A stretch of DNA of 30,463 nt from Entrophospora sp. SA101 (Eukaryota; Glomeromycota; Glomeromycetes; Entrophosporales; Entrophosporaceae), in assembly GCA_958430865.1 (NCBI GenBank), contig CAUDNR010004349.1, positions 1-30,463 on the forward strand, written 5' to 3'. Positions within the stretch are counted from its first letter, which is position 1. Every line of letters begins with the position of its first letter. A program made the position numbers and the translations under genes. The notes below the pieces were generated by a model that did no database searches, was not told where the DNA came from, and was given only the letters and a program-made list of their open reading frames with translations. This document shows, piece after piece, positions 12,810 through 20,186 of the stretch.

Positions 12810-13232
12810 ATGGAAGAAGTTTCTCAAGGAATATACATACCTGCATGTGGCCCTCCGGAAATAAAACAAGTTAATGTTAAAAAAGGAGACATTTGTAAGA
12901 TACTGCAAAGTGATTATAGTGATCACGTAACAATTTTCGGACCAAAAGGCTTTGATTTGATTTTATTTTGTGACGATGATGGTCAGAGCAAAGGTCTACC
13001 TGTAAATCCACTAGCAACTCGTTTGATAAGTCAACGGATAGGGCAAGATGGAATATTTATTCCAGGACCTGCTTTATTATTAGACGATTATAGAAAATTA
13101 ACTCTTGATGATCTCTGCTTTTTGTTGAAAGAACCATTTGATATAGAGGAGGAAAAAAAAGCAGTAAAAATGATGAACAATGCGCTTAAGGATCTAAAAT
13201 CGCGTGGCATAAATCACACTATAATAATGTAA
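12810..13232 (+). CDS. DUF3846-like small protein, 140 aa
   Basis: The order of a hydrophobic strand ending FCDDDGQSKGLPVNP, then a GIFIPGPAL segment, then KLTLDDLCFLL follows the pattern I know from DUF3846. That family occurs in phages, plasmids and some large DNA viruses, and typically shows an acidic CDEEGKL element, G-L-P-x-N, a G-T/I-F-hydrophobic-x-G strand and a final S/L-L-T-D-E. Its function is unknown. No membrane segment and no targeting signal. It sits 246 bases downstream of the F-box-like gene on the same strand and is convergent (53 bases) with the membrane-protein gene. The assignment rests on motif order only. Confidence 0.5.
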   Translation: MEEVSQGIYIPACGPPEIKQVNVKKGDICKILQSDYSDHVTIFGPKGFDLILFCDDDGQSKGLPVNPLATRLISQRIGQDGIFIPGPALLLDDYRKLTLDDLCFLLKEPFDIEEEKKAVKMMNNALKDLKSRGINHTIIM

Positions 13233-13285
13233 TCTATATATTAATGATACAATAGAGTATGAGCTGTATCTTTTTTTCTTGTATC

Positions 13286-13783
13286 TCATATGGGTTTCAC
13301 AATGACCAACCATATTACCGCAATTATTAAAAGAGCGAGCATTGCATACATAAACTTAGGTGAGAATAGATTATTCCCTACAATAGGTATTATTCCAACA
13401 GGCAATATCTCAGCCATTTCTGTTTTAATTGAGTGGCTTTGATCATTTCCAATGAAATCGGTTTTAGAAACGGTATCTTCTGAAAAATCTTTAGTCTCTA
13501 CTATTTGTGAGTTATCAGCATGACTATCTTCACTGGTAGAAGACTTCATATTAGTCGATCTCAAAGAATCAGGTATTTGAGGTTTTGCTTCATCGTTAAC
13601 CTTATTTATGATATCACTGGATTGGTGTGCATCAATTCTTTCCGTCTGATCCATATCCATATTATTTCTACGTTTTAAAAACTTACTAAAATCTAGCTTA
13701 GGTTTATTAGATGCGGGAGCATCACTTTATGAGACAGAAGTATCATTGCTGAAGGCAGTCACAGGGTGGCTAGAAATTAACAT
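13286..13783 (-). CDS. Tail-anchored membrane protein, frame split by one TAA
   Basis: The uninterrupted part is 13660-13286 (124 aa). It is a hydrophilic Ser/Asp/Lys-rich domain ending in a strongly hydrophobic segment, residues about 103-121 (MYAMLALLIIAVIWLVIV), with only KPI after it, the layout of a C-terminal tail anchor. In the same frame an upstream ATG at 13783 opens 18 codons ending in TAA at 13729-13727. After the TAA the frame stays open (SDAPASNKPKLDF and onward) to the ATG at 13660. So either translation starts at 13660, or a single nonsense change cut off the original N terminus. The ATG at 13783 overlaps by 14 nt the end of the upstream coiled-coil ORF. A virion-membrane or host-membrane role is only a guess. 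Confidence 0.6.
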
Positions 13784-14447
13784 TTTTTTCGTCACCTTCG
13801 CTAACTGCAGACGAAAATTGAGGTGTGGCTTCCAATTTCAGTTTCTCCAGCTCGCTAACTTTTAAGGATAATTCATCTCTCATTTGCTCCAATTCAGCTA
13901 ATTTATATTTGAGGAACAAGACCTCAGATGGATCGGAGATTCGAAGCTTTGTTTCCTCTTTCATGGATGAGTTTTTCTGAGCTGAAGTCAGGTTACCCCC
14001 CAATTTCTTTACCTTAGTTTGGAGCGATTTTGCTTCTTTTGATTTTTCCGATAAAGCATTTTGTATATCATGCAACTTGATATTATAATCATTCATTGCA
14101 ATCTGCTGGCGGTTATTTTGCAATTTGTGAACAGATATTTCTTTCCTCAATCGCTTGATTTCAGATATAAGTTGTAGAGCATGGGAGCGAATTTGTTGAA
14201 TATCTGTATCAGCCTGTTTCAAATTGCGTTGTAATTGAGCATTCTCCTGTTTGATATTTTTACTAAACTTTGAATATACCACCTGGAGATTTTTGAAATC
14301 ATCAATGAGTTCAGAATTGGTCTTACTACTAACACGTGATGCATCCTCAAGTTCTTGTTCGCAGACACTGCCAAGCCTATACCCCTGCCCTTGTATTTTT
14401 TTCGATTCCATACTTTTGGTATCTTGCAATGTACGCACCTTGGCCAT
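13770..14447 (-). CDS. Coiled-coil protein, 225 aa
   Basis: A long, almost continuous heptad-like region runs from about residue 45 to 150 (LQRNLKQADTDIQQIRSHAL and following) and again from 175 to 210 (FLKYKLAELEQMRDELSLKV), rich in Leu/Lys/Glu/Gln and without Cys or membrane segments. The N terminus is MAKVRTLQDTKSMESKKIQG. It shares its minus-strand orientation and an overlapping stop with the tail-anchored protein, so the two may be co-expressed. It is divergent from the helix-turn-helix-like gene. I do not recognise the family; a structural or scaffold role would fit but is not shown. Confidence 0.75.
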   Translation of the reverse strand: MAKVRTLQDTKSMESKKIQGQGYRLGSVCEQELEDASRVSSKTNSELIDDFKNLQVVYSKFSKNIKQENAQLQRNLKQADTDIQQIRSHALQLISEIKRLRKEISVHKLQNNRQQIAMNDYNIKLHDIQNALSEKSKEAKSLQTKVKKLGGNLTSAQKNSSMKEETKLRISDPSEVLFLKYKLAELEQMRDELSLKVSELEKLKLEATPQFSSAVSEGDEKNVNF

Positions 14448-14814
14448 ATTATAAAATATAACAAAATATGGGATATATACATAAAGAATATTAATGTTAA
14501 TTTGGCATACCTATTTGATGAGGCATTCTATGTCATGAGTTATACTCGCCCCCTATGAGCCTTTTTCCAGAATAAAAATACATAGAAAATCATGAATGCA
14601 AACACCAGTTCCTTTCGAAAATTATTATTTCAAAAATATTAGATAAACACCAGTTCTTTTTGAGAATTATTGCAAATTATCGCAAATCAAATATATAATT
14701 ACCTAAAATTATCGCTATTTTTTTTTAATGATAAGTATATACCAATTTTAGCATTTCAATCATTTTTAGTCATTTTCGATCATTTTCGAATTTTTTCTAT
14801 AATTGTAAAAAAGG
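14448..14814. promoter_or_regulatory. Divergent intergenic region with 45 bp-spaced direct repeat
   Basis: This region separates the coiled-coil gene (-) from the HTH-like gene (+), so both promoters should lie here. AAACACCAGTT plus a following TTC/G-rich AATTATT block occurs at 14600 and again at 14645, spaced 45 bases. Near the plus-strand start, TCATTTT-AGTCATTTTCGATCATTTTCGAA contains three ATTTT[CA]G words. Possible protein-binding sites; no experimental basis. Confidence 0.4.
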
Positions 14815-15342
14815 ATGGAACATATAACTGCGGAATATTATCGTGCAGGTACACCTTATTTATCTCCAGAAGCACTTGAAGAAATTATACAATCTCGAGG
14901 GACGGTTAAGAATGCATCCAAAAAAATGGCTGATAAATATTATACTTCAACTCGTCGAATATATGAAATTTGGAAAAGGCACGCACAAGGTTTACCCTTG
15001 CGTAAACAACAAATGATACATTCCCAATCAACTCAGATACAAAGCACCATTTCTCCTGAAAATAATACCTCAGATAGGCAGACAAAAAAGAGGAAATCCA
15101 AATCCAAGTCTGTTCACATTTCTGATCAGCCTCTTATTAATAAAGAACTAGATGCGGTAACATCCTCACTCTATGAGATAGAAAAGCTAGGTGGAATTTC
15201 AGGAGCAAAGAAAGAAACTATACCACCTGTTATCTCGCAAGAGACTGAAGATGTTTTGGAATTACATAAGAGAAACCAAAAAGAGATAGAAAAGATTAGA
15301 GCAAGTGGTCGTATTCTTGCCTCTAAATTATCTGTTCCTTAG
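14815..15342 (+). CDS. Helix-turn-helix-like protein, 175 aa
   Basis: Residues about 20-60 (the segment GTVKNASKKMADKYYTSTRR, then IYEIWKRH) have the spacing of a helix-turn-helix of the homeodomain-like or transposase N-terminal type: a helix with Ala-Lys-Lys-Met-Ala, a turn, and a second helix with Arg-Arg-Ile-Tyr-Glu-Ile-Trp. A basic stretch follows (TKKRKSKSKS, about 90-100), then a Leu/Glu/Lys-rich C-terminal helix (ETEDVLELHKRNQKEIEKIR). I have the impression that this is a repeated family in Rhizophagus, but I cannot verify it. It overlaps convergently by 15 nt with the small ORF at 15328-15486. A DNA-binding role is inferred from the motif only. Confidence 0.6.
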   Translation: MEHITAEYYRAGTPYLSPEALEEIIQSRGTVKNASKKMADKYYTSTRRIYEIWKRHAQGLPLRKQQMIHSQSTQIQSTISPENNTSDRQTKKRKSKSKSVHISDQPLINKELDAVTSSLYEIEKLGGISGAKKETIPPVISQETEDVLELHKRNQKEIEKIRASGRILASKLSVP

Positions 15343-15486
15343 GCTCGTAAGTGTAAAATCAATTTCTGTTTTATATTGATCACGCAAATCATTATAATAC
15401 CCCATTATTTCAGAAACTGATTGAATACTGGTGAATAATGCCTTTTCAAGTTCTTTTTCACGGTTTGACTTATTCTCGCAATTCAT
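15328..15486 (-). CDS. 52-aa ORF downstream of the retropepsin, overlapping ATGA
   Basis: A short minus-strand ORF starts MNCENKSNREKELEKALFTS and continues as a charged, helix-prone peptide without membrane segments. Its ATG overlaps the protease stop as ATGA, and its frame is -1 relative to the protease, whose last codons contain an A9 run (15490-15498). It could be reached by termination-reinitiation or by -1 slippage, extending the protease by a short coiled tail. In a complete retroelement this position would hold pol; nothing resembling reverse transcriptase is present. Confidence 0.5.
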   Translation of the reverse strand: MNCENKSNREKELEKALFTSIQSVSEIMGYYNDLRDQYKTEIDFTLTSLRNR

Positions 15487-16265
15487 GCATTTTTTTTTAA
15501 CTCTGTATCTGTCTCTTCAGAAATAGATGGATTTGCATTAACGTGATGTACCTCAAGCTTATTTTCAACTCTATGCATAGTAACTGGGATGATGAAATCT
15601 TTTCCATTGCAATGAAGCTTCATTTCGGATTTAGCCCAATCCATCGCACAATCATGTTTTTTAAGGAAGGGATTACTCAATATAACCATAGACTTGTCAT
15701 ATTCAATGACTGCAAAATCTAAATGAAATACACAGCTGGGTGCTAGGGTTAACGGTACATTATAAACCATTCCAATAGATTTGGTCAGAACAGTGACCGC
15801 CCCCTTGAAATAATGAGTAGTACTTTTATCGATTTTTAAACCCAAGCGTTCGGCAATGTCCCTAGACATAAGTAAAGTGTTTGAGCCAGGATCGACTGTA
15901 ATTGCCAAAAGTACTAGACATTTGATTTTACCCTTCACAGTTGGAACATCTATCACATCTTTATCTTGAACAAAGTTAATTTCCATATCTTCGACAACTT
16001 CTTCATCTTCAGTCTCGCTTTGTTGGAGTGTATCATTTGCGGTACTAGATTTCTGAAAATTTCGTAAGATTTTGCTTATAGCTTCCTCTAATAAAGTGGA
16101 ATTTACAAGCTCACTTTGAATGATTTCACACATCCATCCCTCTAGTAAAGTCGAAGTGGGTTTTTGCGATCCTTGAAGAGGGATTCGATTCCCCTTATCC
16201 TCTGTAGAATATATATCTTTCTTTTCATTGGATCGTTTTGGAATTTGCTTTTGTGAGGACGTCAT
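15483..16265 (-). CDS. Retropepsin-like aspartic protease (Pro), 260 aa
   Basis: A Ty3/gypsy-type retropepsin. The catalytic loop is AITVDPGSNTLLMSRDIAER (D125-P126-G127-S128), followed by the helix with A-x-x-L-G-L. The characteristic ILG-like strand near the end of the domain appears as ILSNPFLKKHDCAMDW (195-210). The usual D-S/T-G triad is D-P-G here, so the Ser/Thr is replaced by Pro although the Asp and Gly remain; activity is therefore uncertain. Residues 1-110 form a hydrophilic, acidic linker. The ATG at 16265 is 23 bases after the Gag stop, but the frame is open upstream to the A10 run at 16292-16301, so a Gag-Pro fusion by -1 frameshifting is plausible. No reverse transcriptase, RNase H or integrase follows on this strand. 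Confidence 0.82.
   Translation of the reverse strand: MTSSQKQIPKRSNEKKDIYSTEDKGNRIPLQGSQKPTSTLLEGWMCEIIQSELVNSTLLEEAISKILRNFQKSSTANDTLQQSETEDEEVVEDMEINFVQDKDVIDVPTVKGKIKCLVLLAITVDPGSNTLLMSRDIAERLGLKIDKSTTHYFKGAVTVLTKSIGMVYNVPLTLAPSCVFHLDFAVIEYDKSMVILSNPFLKKHDCAMDWAKSEMKLHCNGKDFIIPVTMHRVENKLEVHHVNANPSISEETDTELKKNA
15490..15498 (-). promoter_or_regulatory. A9 run, candidate -1 slippage site at the end of Pro
   Basis: On the minus strand the last protease codons read TTA AAA AAA AAT GCA TGA. The heptamer A AAA AAA is in the slippery phase. A -1 slip enters the 52-codon ORF, which is open across the protease stop. No strong downstream hairpin is obvious by eye. Confidence 0.4.
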
Positions 16266-16288
16266 ATTGAGTACCTGCTTAGGTTGCT

Positions 16289-17965
16289 CTATTTTTTTTT
16301 TATTCTGTCTACATCAACATTGGAATCTCCATCGGATATATTATCATCTTCTTGATCGGAAATAACAGATTCATTGGGGACTTCTTCTGTATCAGAGTGG
16401 CTTTGTTGGAACCCATCGGCAAAATTCACACGACCGGTTCTTTTTCTAGAATTATTAACCATCATATTCTTAATTATGGGACAACTGCGATAAGTATGAT
16501 CTAGCTTTTTACAAATTTCGCATTTTCGTGAGGGTGGTCTAGTATTTACTCTAGGGGTTCTGACCATATTTATTGACGGATTTGGGGAGCTGGACAATCC
16601 TTCAGGTTGATCTAATTTATTTGCAAGGTTGATAATTGCGTAATCAATTTCCATCGGTTCTAGTACTCTGTTATCTTCAACTTTGAGACCCATTTCCACA
16701 TAATTCTTTAACTCTTCATAATACCTGGCTTTCTCAGTTTTGGGACAATAATTTTGTTGAAATAGTTGAGATTCTGGCTGTTGAAATGCAGGTTGTTGAA
16801 CGATTTGTTGAGGCGGTTGAAACGTAGGATGTTGTATGATTTGCTGAGGCGGTTGGAATGTAGGCTGTTGAACGATCTGCTGAGGTGGTTGAAATGTCAT
16901 TCCATTCATACTATTTGCATTTCCGTAATTAAATGAAGAAGGTCTACGTTTGAGCCATAAATTCTTAAGATTGGTGAAAAATGCATCGGTATCTGCAGGA
17001 TTTGCACTTTCCATTCGGTTGAAAATCTCATCAGGCAAATGATTCATAAGGAATGACAAGGCAATAGCATCGTTATTAGCAACTCCTAATAATAAAGGAC
17101 GTATCCTAGTCTCATATGTTTCTGGTGTATCATTAGGTAAAAATTTTTCGTAAGCTAGCCTCTGGAGAGCAACTTGTTGTGTTCCAATCGTTTCTGTCTG
17201 ATATTTATAACGTAGCCAGACAATAAAACAAGCTGGGGTATCAATATTATTTCCTGCATGTTGATCGGGAACATCCGCATATTTTCGGCCAAGTCTACCC
17301 TTTAAAATAGCCACTTTATTGGCATCATTGAGATTTGTTATCGCAGGAATAGCTAGTATAGCATGGATTTTATTATACCATTCATCGGGCTGAACCTGTC
17401 CATCATAAAATTCAACATTTGCAAGTAAAGGAGTAATACCAGTTAAGTCACCTATAGCTGTCATATTTTGCAGGTTATTCTGAAGCGTTAAAATTTGCTG
17501 ATTTAAATTTATTATTCTTAGCCAGGAATCTTTTTCCTTATTTTCCCATTTTTTATGCTTCGCCTTTTGCTTGACATGCTTACCCTTCCTCTTTACATGC
17601 TTTCTACGCCAATCTTGTAAATCAGCTTGACATGTTTGCAATTGTCCCGTCTGGAAATTGTGGGCCTGGTTAAGAAGATCGAAATTATTATTTGTATTAG
17701 TCAACTGACCTTGTAATTGAGTTAACTGATTGGTTAAATTACCAATTTGTTGATAATAGACCTGTGATTGGGTGTTTTCCCACTCAGCTATATCTCGAAG
17801 TCTAGTCACAGCATTTTTAATATCGGTAAATTCATTTTCTATAGTAGATCGTGGGATAGCAGGTGTTCTCCGTAATATAACATCAATATTCCTGAATGCA
17901 TTTTGAACAGATTCAGCTGTGGTCTGGTATTCATTGGGTCCTGGCGCTTGAATTGTTTGAGCCAT
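16289..17965 (-). CDS. Ty3/gypsy-like Gag polyprotein, 558 aa
   Basis: A structural polyprotein that would assemble into a particle. The N-terminal half is a long coiled coil (about 50-170, with LTNQLTQLQGQLTNTNNNFD and a basic KRKGKHVKQKAKHKK patch). A retrotransposon-gag capsid-like region spans about 180-345 (VEFYDGQVQPDEWYNKIHAI; later AILKGRL; later FIVWLRYKYQTETIGTQQ). Next comes a Gln/Pro region with three near-identical 12-residue units FQPPQQIVQQPT (about 355-395). A CCHC zinc knuckle CEICKKLDHTYRSCP lies at about 482-496, and the tail is acidic. It ends RIKKK-stop inside an A10 run that is in -1 relation to the protease. No stop or frameshift interrupts the 558 codons. The upstream 114-aa coiled-coil ORF is in the same frame, separated by one TGA. 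Confidence 0.85.
   Translation of the reverse strand: MAQTIQAPGPNEYQTTAESVQNAFRNIDVILRRTPAIPRSTIENEFTDIKNAVTRLRDIAEWENTQSQVYYQQIGNLTNQLTQLQGQLTNTNNNFDLLNQAHNFQTGQLQTCQADLQDWRRKHVKRKGKHVKQKAKHKKWENKEKDSWLRIINLNQQILTLQNNLQNMTAIGDLTGITPLLANVEFYDGQVQPDEWYNKIHAILAIPAITNLNDANKVAILKGRLGRKYADVPDQHAGNNIDTPACFIVWLRYKYQTETIGTQQVALQRLAYEKFLPNDTPETYETRIRPLLLGVANNDAIALSFLMNHLPDEIFNRMESANPADTDAFFTNLKNLWLKRRPSSFNYGNANSMNGMTFQPPQQIVQQPTFQPPQQIIQHPTFQPPQQIVQQPAFQQPESQLFQQNYCPKTEKARYYEELKNYVEMGLKVEDNRVLEPMEIDYAIINLANKLDQPEGLSSSPNPSINMVRTPRVNTRPPSRKCEICKKLDHTYRSCPIIKNMMVNNSRKRTGRVNFADGFQQSHSDTEEVPNESVISDQEDDNISDGDSNVDVDRIKKK
16291..16301 (-). promoter_or_regulatory. A10 run, candidate -1 frameshift site between Gag and Pro
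   Basis: On the minus strand Gag ends ATA AAA AAA AAA TAG. The A AAA AAA heptamer in the zero frame is the simplest X XXY YYZ slippery sequence, placed immediately before the stop as in many retroviruses and retrotransposons. A -1 slip continues ATA GAG CAA CCT and stays open into the protease ATG at 16265. RNA-polymerase slippage on the homopolymer would give the same fusion. Confidence 0.6.
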
Positions 17966-17998
17966 TACAGGTTTATTATACTTCTGAGATGTAATTTT

Positions 17999-18343
17999 TC
18001 AGATTCTATTTTTTAACTGGATCACTTCCTCTTCGAGTGTAGACAACCATTGCTCTAGATCAAGAACATAACCCTCTTTTTTATCAGCATCCTTTAGAGC
18101 AGACCGAAGACATTTTTGCAAATCGGATACTTGGGATTTGAGTTCCTGGATCTTCTTTTCGTGGGCTATGATTGTGGTATCCTGAAGCGAAATGGACCTA
18201 TTACATTGTTCTAGTTCTTTTATGAGAATGCAGATTTTTTTCTCGTTCGATTGGTTTATACTTGCCTCAGAATTAAGTTCCTTTCTCAGTTCGCGATTAC
18301 TTTTGAGCAATGCTAAATAGGCGGGATCGAAATTGAAACTCAT
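17999..18343 (-). CDS. Coiled-coil ORF upstream of and in frame with Gag, 114 aa
   Basis: MSFNFDPAYLALLKSNRELR followed by about 90 residues of Leu/Glu/Lys-rich heptads up to LEEEVIQLKNRI. It ends at a TGA (18001-17999) and the frame then stays open for 11 further codons into the Gag ATG at 17965, so a single codon separates the two. It may be a separate small protein, or the N-terminal part of a longer Gag whose junction codon mutated (CGA to TGA would suffice) or is read through. It is divergent from the integrase with only 51 bases between start codons, so the two must share a very compact promoter. Confidence 0.65.
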   Translation of the reverse strand: MSFNFDPAYLALLKSNRELRKELNSEASINQSNEKKICILIKELEQCNRSISLQDTTIIAHEKKIQELKSQVSDLQKCLRSALKDADKKEGYVLDLEQWLSTLEEEVIQLKNRI

Positions 18344-18394
18344 GACAAAAAATTCAGCCTTGGTTTATAGTATCAATTATAACATTTCGCAATC

Positions 18395-19569
18395 ATGGCA
18401 ATGAGTGTATCTACTATTATAATCAGAGCTGATGAGGAATTAAAAATCATTCTTAGAGTAATCTACTATCACGTACCTGGATTTGTTACAAATGCTAAAA
18501 AATTATTACAAGCCTGTCAACAAGAAGAATACAATCATTTTTGCCTACGAGATATTTCAAAGTGGTTAAAGAACCAGTTTATCCATCAAATATATATCTT
18601 CCCGCCAAAATGCAAAGCTGAGGCAGGTTTCCAGAAGATATCTATTCCTAACAAAGTCCATCAGTGTGATTATTGCCACATGGTTATGATAATCAAGATG
18701 GCGAAAAAATATATATTTATACATTAGTGGTTATAGATATCGCCACATGCTATAAAAATGGACATTCGCTAACATTGAAGAATAGTTTAAAAGTCTGGAA
18801 TGCTATCGAAGAGATTTACAATGATCCAAATAATCCTCTCACATGGCCGAAGTTGTTAATGGCTGATGGCGGGAAGGAATTCTCTGGATATTTTTTGCGA
18901 GGGATGGAACGTCATAATGTATTTATCTGGGTCATTGATCTTTATAGTTTTGAAAGTCTAGCATTGGTCAAAGCATTGAAATGAAGATTAGCAGAAATAA
19001 TATACAAGATTCAATATGCAATGGAATCTAAATTACCAGCAGGAGAACATTCAACATTGTGGAATATGATTCTCGAAGTAATTTTTGACTATATGAACAA
19101 CAGTCCTACATGATTAATTGGAATGACCCCATCCCATGCTATGACGTTGGAAAAAGTGATATCTAAACCTTCCATAAAACCCAAGAGACTGATTGGAGAA
19201 GATGAGATAACACTACCAAAGGGTACTTCTGTTTGATATTTATTTAAACCCGGAGAATTGGAAGGGGGTCACAGACGTCATATAACTGATCCATACTGGA
19301 GTTTACGTGTTTATCGAATCAGAAAAATTGTTGTTGGAAAAAATCCTCCACAGCCAGTCTTATATTATCTTGAAAAGGAAGCGGTTGAATCTACAAGACA
19401 TTTAATGGGTAGAAATCCACATAGACCATTCAAGAGGGAAGAATTGCAAATCGTAGATATGGAAAATCTAGAGTACCCACCAGACAAATTTATCCAGAAA
19501 TATCATTATCGTCCTCAAAATACATCATTATCAATTGGAAGAGTCTTGGAGGTAGCCGTTCTTGATTAA
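18395..19569 (+). pseudogene. Polinton/Maverick-type integrase (rve), inactivated
   Basis: A DDE integrase. The N-terminal part (from 18395) has the order typical of Polinton integrases: PGFVTNAKKLLQA, then DISKWLKNQ, then a strand ending in HQCD (first Asp, 18668-18670). A frameshift near 18673-18690 moves the reading to the next frame, where LVVIDIATCY, then LLMADGGKEF (second Asp, 18865-18867) and SLALVKAL follow. The position of the catalytic Glu holds Lys (AAA, 18970-18972). The same frame is cut by TGA at 18982, 19111 and 19234, and continues through DPYWSLRVYRI, QPVLYYLE and KREELQIV, the usual SH3/chromo-like C terminus of this family, to TAA at 19567. One frameshift, three nonsense codons and loss of the catalytic Glu make activity very unlikely. 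Confidence 0.88.
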
Positions 19570-20040
19570 AGCTTCTCGTATAAAAGATTCAATATCCACG
19601 AAATATGGTATTGAGATGAGACATATACCCTCCTGTTTGCATAGATCCCGCTTTTTTTGATTGCGCTTCCTTTGCTCATCCAAATCTATTCCCCCTCTCT
19701 TATGAAACATCGGATTGAGAGCATAGTGTTGCCTACCATTAAATTCGAAGGCCAGTTGCAATTCCTTATTATAACCGTCAAGATGTAATCCTACTAAGAA
19801 TTTAGGTCGCTGAGGTGGAAATTTCTTACCCAACAGATCCTTGATTATATAACGACATGATCTCTCTAGTGTATGAGGACAAAGGGGACACCAGTCATAT
19901 CTTTTCGTAATAACTTCGATTGGTCTTTCCCATAAGTGATTTCTATTGCATGAAAATAAGAAAGTTGTAGGACCAGTTTGGATGTGAACTTTTCCTCCAC
20001 GTTTTTCTGCGTAAATTTGAGCTTCAGTAAGGTTCGCCAT
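19531..20040 (-). CDS. Zinc-ribbon plus PD-(D/E)XK-like nuclease, 169 aa
   Basis: The N-terminal part has a zinc-binding pattern (C31, H35, then WCPLC with C51 and C54) of the kind that precedes nuclease domains in homing-endonuclease-like and viral proteins. The C-terminal part shows HLDGYN (D88), then LAFEFNGRQHY (E99, with N-G-x-Q-H), then KKRDLCKQEGICLISIPY, the pattern of a VSR/PD-(D/E)XK fold: Asp, Glu-x-x-Gly-x-Gln-His, and a late helix leading to an Ile-Pro-Tyr strand. Such proteins nick or cut DNA in viruses and mobile elements. It overlaps the integrase 3' end convergently (39 nt) and is divergent from the ATPase gene. The frame is intact. The fold assignment is by motif only. Confidence 0.68.
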   Translation of the reverse strand: MANLTEAQIYAEKRGGKVHIQTGPTTFLFSCNRNHLWERPIEVITKRYDWCPLCPHTLERSCRYIIKDLLGKKFPPQRPKFLVGLHLDGYNKELQLAFEFNGRQHYALNPMFHKRGGIDLDEQRKRNQKKRDLCKQEGICLISIPYFVDIESFIREALIKNGYLQDSSN

Positions 20041-20186
20041 GTTTATACTATATATATATTAGTATTAGTATTAATAAAAAATATCACGTGCGTGTTATAA
20101 TTTATAACACTGATCATTCTTGGCAAGAGAAAATATTAATATATTCAAAATTGTCTCTAATATTTTATCTCGAAAATTATAACAGA
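20041..20186. promoter_or_regulatory. Divergent promoter region, nuclease (-) and ATPase (+)
   Basis: A 146-base gap between the two ATGs. It contains an alternating TATATATATA tract (20049-20059) directly upstream of the minus-strand start and a CACGTGCGTG word (20086-20095), an E-box-like palindrome with an extension. No other element is recognised. Confidence 0.35.

Noticed and set aside
20088..20186. 33-codon N-terminal extension of the packaging ATPase
   Set aside because: It starts from GTG, is low-complexity, and lies over the divergent promoter region; the ATG at 20187 fits the family length.
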